From: Nitrospirota bacterium
GTDB lineage: Bacteria; Nitrospirota; Thermodesulfovibrionia; Thermodesulfovibrionales; UBA6898
Reading direction: 5' to 3'
Length of the DNA stretch: 64,000 bases
NCBI GenBank assembly: GCA_016217675.1
Contig: JACRHC010000083.1
Location: 1-64,000, forward strand
This document shows positions 52,130-60,854 of this stretch, piece by piece. The notes beneath the pieces are model-generated. The model was not told the origin of the DNA. It was given only the letters and a program-made list of their open reading frames with translations, and searched no databases. Every line of letters begins with the position of its first letter. Within the stretch, counting starts at the first letter, position 1. The translations under genes were made by a program, and so were the position numbers.

Positions 52130-53134
52130 TTATTCCCCCTTATCCTTGTTTCTGCCCCTGGTGACAGCCCAGGTTGCTGCGCCCCCGATCAGCACGGTCG
52201 CTATGACAGCAGGTATCTTCGAGATATAGGCCCAGGTGAGGTCAGGAAGGGCTTCGTCCTTGATATTCTTGTCAAACCCCAGCATCTCAAAAGGCAGCCC
52301 TGCAAGAAGAAGATACTGGGTGCCCCCGGCCTCCTTCATGCCATAGACATGACTGATATATTTTGATACGGTGCGCCTGCTTGTATTCTTTGAGGCCACG
52401 GTCTGTACCGGGAAATCGTATTGGTCACCAGGCTTCAGGGTCAGCCTCTTTTGGGCCTCCTTGCGGAGATCAAGCACTTTGCCGAAGATGGAAGCGCCTG
52501 TCGGGCAGAACTCGCAGCAGGCAGAATATTTCCCCTCAGCATAACGGTGATTACAGAGCTGGCATTTCCTGACCTGAGGAGACGCCTTGCCAAATTCGTA
52601 TTTTGGTATCCTGAAGGGACAGGCAAGCTGACAGTACCGGCAGCCGATGCATCTGTTCTCCTCATAATAGACAACGCCGTTCTTCGGGTCCTTCTTGAGA
52701 GCGGCCACAGGGCAGGCAGAGACACAGGCCGGCGTGATGCAATGCATGCAGTGCTGTTTTACGAAGGAGTAACCGTTTTCCGCTTCATCCTTGTTTACTG
52801 CTGTCCCGTTCTTGACCACCTTGATGATATTAAGCGTTTTCGCCGAAAGGTCATGAGGATCGTCCCAGATCTTTTCCGGAGTAGAATATTCATACGGCGG
52901 TGCAACTGCCTCCGTACCGGAAGAGAGTGCGCCCTTTGGCATGCTGTTATGGGACTTGCAGTTGACCATGCAGGATTTACAGCCGATACAGAGCGTAGCA
53001 TCGTAGAGCATGCCTACCGCCTCAGGAGGAAGCTCCTTTGACATGGCCGCATTCACCGGCATTGCCTGTGAGGCAAGCAGCATGCCGCCGCCGGCAGCCG
53101 CTGTCTTGAGAAAATCTCGCCTGTTCATGCTCAT
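52130..53134 (-). CDS. hybA: hydrogenase ferredoxin-like subunit (HybA type), Tat-exported
   Basis: A 334-residue periplasmic electron-transfer subunit. It begins MSMNRRDFLKTAAAGG, a twin-arginine signal. Four cluster-binding Cys groups are visible: CIGCKSCMVNCKSHN, CMHCITPACVSACP, CIGCRYCQLACPF and CQLCNHR with CCEFCPTG. A C-terminal helix (IPAVIATVLIGGAATWAV) anchors it in the membrane. GGGGG lies before the start, which is 3 bp after the small-subunit stop. Confidence 0.92.
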   Translation of the reverse strand: MSMNRRDFLKTAAAGGGMLLASQAMPVNAAMSKELPPEAVGMLYDATLCIGCKSCMVNCKSHNSMPKGALSSGTEAVAPPYEYSTPEKIWDDPHDLSAKTLNIIKVVKNGTAVNKDEAENGYSFVKQHCMHCITPACVSACPVAALKKDPKNGVVYYEENRCIGCRYCQLACPFRIPKYEFGKASPQVRKCQLCNHRYAEGKYSACCEFCPTGASIFGKVLDLRKEAQKRLTLKPGDQYDFPVQTVASKNTSRRTVSKYISHVYGMKEAGGTQYLLLAGLPFEMLGFDKNIKDEALPDLTWAYISKIPAVIATVLIGGAATWAVTRGRNKDKGE

Positions 53135-53137
53135 GGC

Positions 53138-54277
53138 CTATTCCCCCTTGTCTTTTTTGTCGTCGTCCTTTTTGCCAAGGCCTGACAGCACGGCAGCTCC
53201 AGCTGCGCCTATCGCTGCGCCTGCTACGCCTGCAGCAAGCGCCTTGGTCCCGGGAGCCACACCCTCTTTGCCGGGAAAGACCTCAGTAAAGAACGATGGA
53301 GGCGTAATGTACTTGGGCCGTGCAGGTGAATGAAGGGGCACGGTAAAGCCGACTCCTTTCTCTGTGCAGCCAAAACAGGGATGCCCCGTGCCGACGGGCC
53401 ATGCACCTGATCCAACATCATTAAAAAGCTGGACAGGGCAGTTTGCAAAGGTCTCAGGGCCCTTGCATCCGAGCTTATAAAGGCAATGGCCTTTTTTGTG
53501 GCCTTCATCACCGAACTGCAGCGCGAACCTTCCTGCATCGAAATGCGGACGTCGCTCGCAGTTTTCATGAATGATCCTGCCATAGGCAAACTTCGGCCTT
53601 GCCTGATCATCAAGTTCAGGGAGTTTCTTGAATGTCACATAGTAAAGAACGGTTGAAAGGAAATTATACGGGTTAGGCGGGCATCCGGGGATATTCACGA
53701 CCGGTGTTTTGATGCCCTTGCTCTTCAGCACTTCATGAGCTGCGGTAGCCCCGGTAGGATTGGGATCTGATGAAGGTATGCCGCCCCACGATGAGCAGGA
53801 GCCGATAGCCACAACAGCAGCAGCATCAGTGGCCATTTCAACAAGCAGAGAAAGGGCTGTTTTCCCGCCGATCTTGCAGTAGATGCCGTTGTCCTTAATG
53901 GGGATGGAGCCGTCGATCACAAGGATATACCTGCCCTTATATTCCTTCATCGCCTTCATGCGCCAGTCCTCAGCCTGCTTTCCTGATCCGACCAGCAAAG
54001 TTTCATGATACTCAAGCGAAATCAGCTCAAGGATTAGTTTTTCCAGTGTCGGATGGCTCGCTCTCAGCAGGGTCTCCGTGCAGCCGGTGCATTCCTGCGC
54101 AGAAAGCCATAGTACAGGCGGGCGCTTCTGGGCCGTGACTGCCTCGGCAATCTTCTCCCCCATGCCAACCGGCAGGCCCATGCCGACTGCCATCGTGCTG
54201 CAGAACTTCAGAAAATCCCTGCGGGAGAAACCGCAGATTGTGTCCTCATCCATACCGCTCTTGTCGAGTTTGTTCAT
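53138..54277 (-). CDS. hybO: [NiFe] hydrogenase small subunit, Tat-exported
   Basis: Carries the iron-sulfur relay of the hydrogenase. The 379 residues have a twin-arginine signal FSRRDFLKFCSTMAVG (about 17-32), the proximal cluster motif SAQECTGCTETLLRASHP, GSCSSWGGIPS, VNIPGCPPNPYNF, and distal or medial cluster cysteines in CLYKLGCKGPETFANCP and HPCFGCTEKGVGF. A C-terminal alanine/glycine-rich helix (ALAAGVAGAAIGAAGAAVL) with a charged tail anchors it. First gene of the operon; GGGGGA precedes the ATG. Confidence 0.94.
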   Translation of the reverse strand: MNKLDKSGMDEDTICGFSRRDFLKFCSTMAVGMGLPVGMGEKIAEAVTAQKRPPVLWLSAQECTGCTETLLRASHPTLEKLILELISLEYHETLLVGSGKQAEDWRMKAMKEYKGRYILVIDGSIPIKDNGIYCKIGGKTALSLLVEMATDAAAVVAIGSCSSWGGIPSSDPNPTGATAAHEVLKSKGIKTPVVNIPGCPPNPYNFLSTVLYYVTFKKLPELDDQARPKFAYGRIIHENCERRPHFDAGRFALQFGDEGHKKGHCLYKLGCKGPETFANCPVQLFNDVGSGAWPVGTGHPCFGCTEKGVGFTVPLHSPARPKYITPPSFFTEVFPGKEGVAPGTKALAAGVAGAAIGAAGAAVLSGLGKKDDDKKDKGE

Positions 54278-54597
54278 TGCCTTCCCCCTTTTATTCCTGA
54301 AACTTTATTCCGGCAAACACGGCACCATCTTTTTACATACTGACCCATATCAGCCGAGGCGACTAATGATTTTTTCTTATGGATCCATAAGCATGACCAT
54401 TATTTTACTCATACTTCAAATAAATTCAATCCTTTTTTCGGTATCAAATTAAGAAGTGAAGAAGATTAATAATTGCAAATATATAAGGTAAGCTGACTCG
54501 TATATAATATATGCACAGCTTCAGCCAAACGGGCGTATCCTCTGTCAGGGAAAATTCAAAATCAGGCTGAAGAACAAAACAGATCAGGAGGTTCGCT
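54278..54597. other. AT-rich divergent intergenic region, hydrogenase operon / osmC
   Basis: 320 bp without a supported gene. It holds the candidate sigma-54 site for the hydrogenase operon (54312-54327, minus strand). On the plus strand TATAAT lies in a TATATAATATATGC stretch near 54511, a possible -10 for osmC without a good -35. Open frames on either strand here are short and lack ribosome sites. Confidence 0.6.
54312..54327 (-). promoter_or_regulatory. candidate sigma-54 promoter of the hydrogenase operon
   Basis: On the minus strand TGGTGCCGTGTTTGCC has TGG at -24 and TTGC at -12 with the required ten bases between GG and GC. Start would be near 54301, about 24 bases before the small-subunit ATG. 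The inner CAC of the consensus is only partly kept. Confidence 0.4.
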
Positions 54598-55017
54598 ATG
54601 GCGAAGGCAACGGTCACATTCACAGGAGGTATGCAGTTTGTTGCAACGGCAGATTCAGGACATGCAGTGGTGATGGATGCAGGACCTGACGCGGGTGGCA
54701 GCAATTCTGGCTCACGGCCCATGGAACTCCTTCTCATGGGCATCGGCGGATGCTCAGGAATGGATATCATCTCCATACTCAGGAAAAAAAAGCAGCAGGT
54801 GACTGGATTAGAAGCGCAGGTCAACGGCATTATGGCAGACAGCTATCCTCACAAATACACAGAGATCACCATTGAGTATGTTGTCAGGGGGAAGGGAGTA
54901 TCAGAAGAGGCAGTAAAAAGAGCGGTTCAGCTTTCGATGGACAAATACTGCTCGGTCAAGGCCACTCTCGATGGCTCGGCGCGGATCAATTTCGCTTACA
55001 GGATAATTGAGGAGTGA
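54598..55017 (+). CDS. OsmC-family protein
   Basis: A 139-residue OsmC/Ohr-fold protein with AGG-AGG six bases before the ATG. It has FVATADSGHAVVMDAGPDAGG, then SRPMELLLMGIGGCSGMDIISIL with the conserved Cys, and a C-terminal AVQLSMDKYCSVKATLDGSA holding the second Cys. The family reduces organic peroxides or binds small thiols; this member resembles the YhfA/general OsmC group more than Ohr. It is divergent from the hydrogenase operon. Confidence 0.9.
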   Translation: MAKATVTFTGGMQFVATADSGHAVVMDAGPDAGGSNSGSRPMELLLMGIGGCSGMDIISILRKKKQQVTGLEAQVNGIMADSYPHKYTEITIEYVVRGKGVSEEAVKRAVQLSMDKYCSVKATLDGSARINFAYRIIEE

Positions 55018-55083
55018 CAGAAACAGAGCACATCATCGCTCTTCAGCAGAACCTGCAGTCCATGCGGCGTTCTGAGGAGACCT

Positions 55084-55767
55084 TTATTGCCGGGCTTCTA
55101 TCGCTGTAATATATGAGGTGAGAATCTTGAGGTCTTCTTCAGGAATTCTGACAAATTCAATACCAACATCATATTTTGCAGCTTCATTGCCCTTCACCTC
55201 GGCAACATTCGCAATTCTTCCGAATACCGTGAGGGGAGTTCCGTCGAGGTATATTTCCATCTCATGTTCTGAATCTATTTCATGCCCTGTATCAGATGAA
55301 ATCAGCATGCCGGCGAGACTGATCCTCTTGATGTCATATTCGCATGGCAAGTTGATCATGGCATTGTCAGGCTGGCGGACCTTGAACCTCACGCCAAGGA
55401 TCCTTTTTTCCAGGTCACTCGACCTGCTTCTCTCAATATAGGTTAAGAGGTCAGTCGCCTCCGCGGTCATGACATTGGTAAACTTGACGCCCGCCTTATA
55501 GACCGGCACGACTTCACCATTCTTCAAAGTTTTTGAGTGGCTGAGCACCGACCATACGATCTTTCCTCTCAGCGTCAGGCTGCTGTCCTCATAGTTCAGT
55601 TTAAGTGCATATTCCCTGTCAAGGGACAACCTCTGCGTCGTCGCAATGGCAGCACCGTCCATACTGATATTCAGGATATTAATATCAGACAGATAGGCCA
55701 TTCTGCCGTGGACGCTGTCGACATCGTAGCGCCTGAATTTTCTATGTTCTGAACCGCCTTCTGCCAT
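55084..55767 (-). CDS. PilZ-domain protein, probable two PilZ modules
   Basis: A 227-residue protein. The N-terminal part has RKFRRYDVDSVHGRMAYLSD, a PilZ-like RxxxR start followed by NISMDGAAIATTQRL. The second half has VRFKVRQPDNAMINLPCEYD, then DIKRISLAGMLISSDTGHEI and a strand-rich end. PilZ domains bind cyclic di-GMP, often through RxxxR and D/NxSxxG; N-x-S-x-x-G is present in the first module, DIKRISLAG in the second. It could respond to the cyclase at 25.7 kb. No fused output domain. Confidence 0.78.
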   Translation of the reverse strand: MAEGGSEHRKFRRYDVDSVHGRMAYLSDINILNISMDGAAIATTQRLSLDREYALKLNYEDSSLTLRGKIVWSVLSHSKTLKNGEVVPVYKAGVKFTNVMTAEATDLLTYIERSRSSDLEKRILGVRFKVRQPDNAMINLPCEYDIKRISLAGMLISSDTGHEIDSEHEMEIYLDGTPLTVFGRIANVAEVKGNEAAKYDVGIEFVRIPEEDLKILTSYITAIEARQ

Positions 55768-55812
55768 ACCTTAACTCTACCATGCCCCCTGCGGCTTGTC
55801 TACCCGAGCCGG

Positions 55813-56619
55813 CTATCGGGACAGCACAATACCTGCATATCCCACAACGCTGTCGTAGTCGCCGCTTACATCGCCTGACGTCATATAATTGATGAGCCGT
55901 GCATTCTTTGCACCAAGCAGCTGTGCAGCGATCAGCATGACCGTTGCCGGAAGAACACCGCACATGGAGATCCTCTCCTGCATGACCGTATCATAGAGGC
56001 CGCGCGGATCAAGTCCGAGTATTTTTTCGATCGCCTTCTTGTCCTTTTGGCGGGCGACCCTGTCAGACACGTAGTGACTCATATCAGAACTCGCAAGAAT
56101 CGTGACCGGATAATCGACTCCCTGAACTGCCTTTACAATGGCTTCAGCAAGCTCCCTGCAGGTGTCGTACGATGCACTCATTATGGCAATCGGAACAATA
56201 GACACCGCAGCAGAAAACCTGGCAATAAAGGGAAGCTGAACCTCAAGGGAATGTTCATAGGCATGAGCCTGCGAATCGCCGGCCGCCAGCGCAGTGCCCT
56301 GGAGGATCCTGCCCGCAAGTTTTCTGTCGATGTTGAGGATTCCAGTGGGAATCTCCCATGCGCCGTTGTCCATAAGGGAAACCGCAGGGCCGAGGCCTGT
56401 GTGATTTGGTCCGAGCATAACAAACGTCTTTGGCATCGAGATGGAAGAATAGACCTGTCCGGCAACAGATCCCGAGTAGATGAGCCCTGCATGAGGAACC
56501 ATAATACCGACAGCATCCATAAGGGGCTGATCGGAAACAACATACTGCTCGACCTGCTTCCTGAGTCCAGCACTGGTGCCGTCATAAAACCTGCCTGCAA
56601 CTGCCGGAGTGCGATGCAT
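55813..56619 (-). CDS. Memo-like protein (AmmeMemoRadiSam system protein B)
   Basis: A 268-residue Memo-family protein with family motifs: RTPAVAGRFYDGT at the start, VPHAGLIYSGSVAGQVY, LGPNHTGLG, AHAYEHSLEVQLPF and SSDMSHYVSD, which carry the conserved His and Asp residues of a possible metal site. In many bacteria it is encoded with AMMECR1 and a radical-SAM protein; neither is adjacent here. Biochemical role unknown. It follows dnaB by two bases. Confidence 0.9.
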   Translation of the reverse strand: MHRTPAVAGRFYDGTSAGLRKQVEQYVVSDQPLMDAVGIMVPHAGLIYSGSVAGQVYSSISMPKTFVMLGPNHTGLGPAVSLMDNGAWEIPTGILNIDRKLAGRILQGTALAAGDSQAHAYEHSLEVQLPFIARFSAAVSIVPIAIMSASYDTCRELAEAIVKAVQGVDYPVTILASSDMSHYVSDRVARQKDKKAIEKILGLDPRGLYDTVMQERISMCGVLPATVMLIAAQLLGAKNARLINYMTSGDVSGDYDSVVGYAGIVLSR

Positions 56620-56621
56620 GC

Positions 56622-57989
56622 TCAGAAGGTCTCTTCCAGTTCCTGATATTCGACATCAGTAGCATCAACAAACCGGGTGCAGTACGCAAGGAATGTAAGA
56701 TTCACCTTGTCAGTAGGACCGTTTCTCTGTTTTGCAATATCGACCACAATGCTTCCCCTGCCCTCTTTCTCGTCCTTTGCCTCGCGATAGAGAAAGATAA
56801 TAACGTCAGCATCCTGTTCAATAGCGCCAGACTCCCTGAGATCGGCAAGCGTCGGATTCTTGTTGCTGCCGGTCCTGGTCTCCACGCCGCGGTTCAACTG
56901 GCTCAGGGCAACTACCGGCACCTCGAGTTCCTTGGCAAGGGCTTTAAGAGAACGTGAAATATCTGCAATCTCCTGCTCTCGCCGCTCAAACTTGCCCGTT
57001 CCCTTCATAAGCTGGAGATAATCGATAATAATGAGACTCAGGCCGTGCTGTTGTTTTAACCTTCGCGCCTTTGCCCTCATTTCAAGCACCGAGAGACCCG
57101 ACGAATCATCGATAAATATTTTGGACTCGGCAAGTTTGCCTGCTGCATTCGTCAGTTTGTTCCAGTCTTCACGCTTATTGATGAATCCCTTTCTCACCTT
57201 GTTCGAATCCACTTTTGCCTCAGAGCAGAGCATTCTCATGACAAGCTGCTCCTTTGCCATTTCAAGACTAAAAATCGCAACAGGCTCGTTCAGGCCTATG
57301 CCGACATGCTGGGCAATGTTCAGACAGAAGGCCGTTTTCCCCATGCCTGGCCGACCGCCGATAATGATCAGGTCTCCCTTCTGGAAGCCTGTGGTCAGAT
57401 CGTCAATGTCCTTGAATCCCGACGGCACGCCGGTGATCGACTCTTTCCTGTCATAGAGCCTTTCGATCGTTACAAAGGTATCGGTGATCAGGTCCTTCAT
57501 GGGGTAGAAGGCAGTCTTTACCTTCCGGTCATGAAGATTGAATATGGTCTTCTCGGCGAAATCAATCAGTTCATCAGCGTCCTGCTCGCTTTCATAGACA
57601 TTCTTCGCAATATCGGTCACCGAGGTGAGCAGGCCTCTGACCAGGGCCTTTTCCTTGATAATCCTGGCATGGTACCGCACATTGGCAGACGTCGCCACAA
57701 TAGATGCAAGAGATGAGAGGTACTGCAGCCCGCCTATGGCCTCAAGCTCTCCGCGGACCTTCATGAATTCAGTCAGGGTAATGATATCGACCGGTTCAGG
57801 CTTTCGGTACAGATCGGTCATTGCCTGATAAATCTTTTTATGGCTGTCACGATAGAAATCATCAGGCAGAAGCATCTCAACAGCGGTATACAGCGCATCA
57901 TTGTCAAGCAGGATTGCGCCCAGGACAGACTGCTCAGCCTCTATGCTCTGCGGCGGAACTCTGTCTTTCTGGATTTCAGAATCTCTCAT
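56622..57989 (-). CDS. dnaB: replicative DNA helicase DnaB
   Basis: Hexameric 5'-3' helicase at the replication fork. The 455 residues show the N-terminal PPQSIEAEQSVLGAILLDN, a linker, Walker A IIGGRPGMGKTAFCLNIA (near residue 205), Walker B LIIIDYLQLM, and the C-terminal RESGAIEQDADVIIFLYR. No intein is present. It overlaps rplI by 4 bp, a common rplI-dnaB pairing. rpsF, ssb and rpsR are not nearby. Confidence 0.97.
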   Translation of the reverse strand: MRDSEIQKDRVPPQSIEAEQSVLGAILLDNDALYTAVEMLLPDDFYRDSHKKIYQAMTDLYRKPEPVDIITLTEFMKVRGELEAIGGLQYLSSLASIVATSANVRYHARIIKEKALVRGLLTSVTDIAKNVYESEQDADELIDFAEKTIFNLHDRKVKTAFYPMKDLITDTFVTIERLYDRKESITGVPSGFKDIDDLTTGFQKGDLIIIGGRPGMGKTAFCLNIAQHVGIGLNEPVAIFSLEMAKEQLVMRMLCSEAKVDSNKVRKGFINKREDWNKLTNAAGKLAESKIFIDDSSGLSVLEMRAKARRLKQQHGLSLIIIDYLQLMKGTGKFERREQEIADISRSLKALAKELEVPVVALSQLNRGVETRTGSNKNPTLADLRESGAIEQDADVIIFLYREAKDEKEGRGSIVVDIAKQRNGPTDKVNLTFLAYCTRFVDATDVEYQELEETF

Positions 57990-58429
57990 TCAGGAACAAC
58001 ATGCACCTTTACGGGAGCTGATACCTCCGCGTGGATCTTGACATGAACAACATATTCGCCAATGCGCTTTATCGGCTCATCAATATGTATTTTTTTCTTG
58101 TCTATTTCAAATCCCTGGGCAGCAAGGGCCTCGGCAATATCCATGCTGGTTACGCTGCCGAAAAGCTTCTCCTCTTCTCCCACCTTTGCCTTGATGACAA
58201 CCGTCTGGGCCGCAAGTTTCCCGGCCGATTCCTTGGACGCATCCCTGATCTTGGCAGCCTTCTCCAGGATGATCTTCTTGTTATGCTCAAGCTCCTTTAT
58301 ATTCTTGGTGCTTGCCTCAGCAGCAAGATTCTTCGGGATCAGATAGTTCCGTGCATATCCGTCTGAAGCATTGACAACGTCCCCCATATGACCAAGCCCC
58401 TTTACATCATCTTTGAGAATCACTTTCAT
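57986..58429 (-). CDS. rplI: 50S ribosomal protein L9
   Basis: A 147-residue L9 with the N-terminal VILKDDVKGLGHMGDVVNASDGYARNYLIPKN-like pattern split across residues 2-33, the long central helix and a C-terminal domain ending VHVKIHAEVSAPVKVHVVPE. AAGGAG stands before the ATG. It starts the rplI-dnaB-Memo transcript. Confidence 0.97.
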   Translation of the reverse strand: MKVILKDDVKGLGHMGDVVNASDGYARNYLIPKNLAAEASTKNIKELEHNKKIILEKAAKIRDASKESAGKLAAQTVVIKAKVGEEEKLFGSVTSMDIAEALAAQGFEIDKKKIHIDEPIKRIGEYVVHVKIHAEVSAPVKVHVVPE

Positions 58430-58527
58430 AATATCCGTCTCCTTGTCTGTTTTTTAATACGATACCACAAAAAATACAAAAAATTCCCTGTCTCCATAAC
58501 TATCAAATCTGCTTGAATTTAGGCCCA

Positions 58528-58545
58528 TAGATTGTTTACAATCTA
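58528..58545 (+). promoter_or_regulatory. 18-bp perfect palindrome upstream of the FadL-type porin gene
   Basis: TAGATTGT and ACAATCTA are exact inverted arms around TT. It lies about 120 bp before the porin ATG and 98 bp from the rplI start, in the AT-rich divergent gap 58430-58664. An imperfect CTG-CTTTAGAAAA-CAG element follows at 58551. A regulator-binding site is likely; its protein is unknown. Confidence 0.55.
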
Positions 58546-58664
58546 CGAAACTGCTTTAGAAAACAGCTGTGAAAACAAGGAGAAATAACAATATTTTATT
58601 CTTGAGGAAGTCCTAAGGCTTGTTAATATTATAACTTTTCTCAAACAAAAAAGGAGGGTTTCAA

Positions 58665-59960
58665 ATGAAGAAGACAGGCAGCAGATGGGTTACTGGTTTT
58701 ATGTTGCTCATGGTATTCGTTGCGGGGATCGGCTTTGTTGCAGGTGATGCAGATGCAACAAACGGCTATTTTGCTCACGGGTACAGTATTGAAAGCAAGG
58801 CAATGGGTGGCGCTGGCGTGGCATTGCCACAAGGTTCGCTTGATGCATCGGTAAACCCGGCATTAATGGTTTTTGTCGGCAATAGTGCTGACATCTCTCT
58901 CAGTCTTTTCAACCCCAACAGAGAATATTCGGTAACGGGAAATCCTTCCGGTTTTCCGGGAACATTTGGCTTTACACCCGGGACATACGAAAGTGACAGC
59001 AAATATTTTCTTGTTCCTGCCATGGGGGTGAACTGGTCCTTAAATAATAAAACTTCTGTCGGTGTTTCAATATTCGGCAATGGCGGTATGAATACTGATT
59101 ATAATACAAACACGTATTATGATTTTTCAGTCTCGACAACAGGCATAGATCTGATGCAGTTATTTATTGTGCCGACCCTTTCAGTAAAGATAGCACCAAG
59201 GCACTCTCTTGGTTTCAGCCCGATTTTTGCCTATCAGAGGTTTGAGCAGATAGGGTTGCAATCTCTTGGGGATATGGGGTTTTCAAGTGACCCCAACCAT
59301 ATTGCAAACAATGACCATGAGGGCTCTTATGGATTTGGCGGCCGAATCGGTTACTATGGCGAGATCATGCCCTATCTGAGCGTCGGTGCATCGTATCAGA
59401 CAAAGATCTGGATGACTACCCTTGACGAGTATGCCGGACTCTTTGCTGAACAGGGAGGCTTTAATATCCCTGCCAACTGGACAATCGGCGTTGCCGTTAA
59501 ACCGACTCCGGCATTGGCATTTCTCTTTGACGTTCAGAAGATCTATTACAGTGATATCAAATCAATTGGCAATCCTATGCTGCCTAATTTGATGACAGCC
59601 CAGCTTGGTAATGACGAGGGTTCCGGCTTTGGCTGGGATGACATGACTGTGTACAAAGCAGGCGTGCAGTGGAAAAGCAGCGATGCCTGGACCTGGAGGG
59701 CCGGCTATTCATTTGCAAACCAGCCGATTCCAAACTCTGAACTCCCCTTTAACATCCTCGCTCCCGGCGTAATAGAGCAGCATGCAACTGCCGGTTTCAC
59801 AAAGGCCATGTCAAAGACACAGAATCTTAGTTTTTCTCTCATGCATGCCTTCTCAAAGACCGTCAGCGGACCAAATACACTTGAGGTCCCTGGACTGCAG
59901 GCAATCAAACTGAAGATGAGCCAGTGGGAAGCAACTCTCGGATACACCTGGAAGTTTTAG
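58665..59960 (+). CDS. FadL/TodX-type outer-membrane transport protein
   Basis: A 431-residue outer-membrane barrel. The ATG has AGGAGG nine bases ahead. A signal peptide ends near GDADA, followed by the family start TNGYFAHGYSIESKAMGGAG and VALPQGSLDASVNPALM, which forms the plug. The end is LGYTWKF with a terminal Phe. FadL-family barrels admit long-chain fatty acids, alkanes or aromatic hydrocarbons; the ligand here is not known. It is followed by a strong terminator. Confidence 0.9.
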   Translation: MKKTGSRWVTGFMLLMVFVAGIGFVAGDADATNGYFAHGYSIESKAMGGAGVALPQGSLDASVNPALMVFVGNSADISLSLFNPNREYSVTGNPSGFPGTFGFTPGTYESDSKYFLVPAMGVNWSLNNKTSVGVSIFGNGGMNTDYNTNTYYDFSVSTTGIDLMQLFIVPTLSVKIAPRHSLGFSPIFAYQRFEQIGLQSLGDMGFSSDPNHIANNDHEGSYGFGGRIGYYGEIMPYLSVGASYQTKIWMTTLDEYAGLFAEQGGFNIPANWTIGVAVKPTPALAFLFDVQKIYYSDIKSIGNPMLPNLMTAQLGNDEGSGFGWDDMTVYKAGVQWKSSDAWTWRAGYSFANQPIPNSELPFNILAPGVIEQHATAGFTKAMSKTQNLSFSLMHAFSKTVSGPNTLEVPGLQAIKLKMSQWEATLGYTWKF

Positions 59961-59990
59961 GCCAAAAAGCATATTCAACTGCTATTCAAG

Positions 59991-60022
59991 GGGCCCGGGC
60001 TTGAATGCCTGGGCCCTTTTTT
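59991..60022 (+). terminator. rho-independent terminator after the FadL-type gene
   Basis: GGGCCCGGGC and GCCTGGGCCC form a 10-bp stem with one G-U pair around a six-base loop, followed by six T. The minus-strand side has no T-run, so it serves the plus-strand gene only. Confidence 0.9.
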
Positions 60023-60854
60023 ATTTAATAGTTACCGGTATCGGGATAAAGGTCAGGATAAAGATAACCAGGGCAAGGAACCCTATTGCCTTGCGCTTTG
60101 GATCAAGGGGAACTTCGGGAAAGAGGATAGGCGGATGCTTTGAACCAAGAAACAGGAGCAGAACTGCCCAGACCAGCCAGCCCTGAAAAAAATAACCGAG
60201 TATGACGAGCAGCCCGATCATAAACTTTGAGAGCCATCCGTGCCTTTCTCCTAAAATTGCATACGCTATGTGTCCTCCGTCAAGCTGTCCTGCAGGAATG
60301 AGATTCAGGGAGGTGACAAAAAAACCGATCCAGCCTGCAAAGGCAACGGGGTGGAGATAAACTTCATAGGTATCGGGAATAGAGCCTATGACGATCTTCG
60401 TCAGAGCGATAAAGAGGAGGGAATCTCCCAACACGATCATCTCACCCGTTTGACGAGGTATTGCATGAATTTCAGAGTAATGCAGGCCGACCACAACGGC
60501 AACGATTGATACAAGAAAGCCTGCGATCGGACCCGATGAGCCGATATCCATCAGCGCATTTTTCGTGGTTATGGCTGAGCGCATTTTAATGAAGGCACCG
60601 AGTGTTCCAAAAAGAGTCGGTGCAGGTATGAAATAGGGCAGTGATGCCTCAATGCCATGGCGCCGTGACGTTATATAGTGAGAAAACTCGTGGACAAGAA
60701 GTATCGAAAGAAGAGCAAGGGAAAAGGGCAGCCCCCGCACAATATCCTGCGGATCCTTTAGGAGGTCAACGCCGGCATGGATGGCGCCAACCGTAAGCGT
60801 TGAAGCAAACGTGAGCAGAAACAGGGCAAGATTAAGAAGGGGAGATTTCCTCAT
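60021..60854 (-). CDS. site-2 protease (M50) family membrane metalloprotease
   Basis: A 277-residue membrane protein. The zinc motif HExxH is in LLVHEFSHYITSRRHG near residue 55, and the second metal site NPxDG-like motif appears as NLIPAGQLDGGHIAYA near residue 195. About six to seven helices. No PDZ domain is seen. This short form (FLPFFIPAP-type insertion, GTLGAFIKMRS) resembles plant-like EGY/SREBP-site-2 homologues in bacteria. Substrate unknown. It overlaps rimO by 4 bp. Confidence 0.88.
   Translation of the reverse strand: MRKSPLLNLALFLLTFASTLTVGAIHAGVDLLKDPQDIVRGLPFSLALLSILLVHEFSHYITSRRHGIEASLPYFIPAPTLFGTLGAFIKMRSAITTKNALMDIGSSGPIAGFLVSIVAVVVGLHYSEIHAIPRQTGEMIVLGDSLLFIALTKIVIGSIPDTYEVYLHPVAFAGWIGFFVTSLNLIPAGQLDGGHIAYAILGERHGWLSKFMIGLLVILGYFFQGWLVWAVLLLFLGSKHPPILFPEVPLDPKRKAIGFLALVIFILTFIPIPVTIK

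Noticed and set aside
54444-54830. Open frame of 128 codons on the minus strand before the hydrogenase operon
   Set aside because: It lies mostly antisense to osmC and has no ribosome site or family signal.
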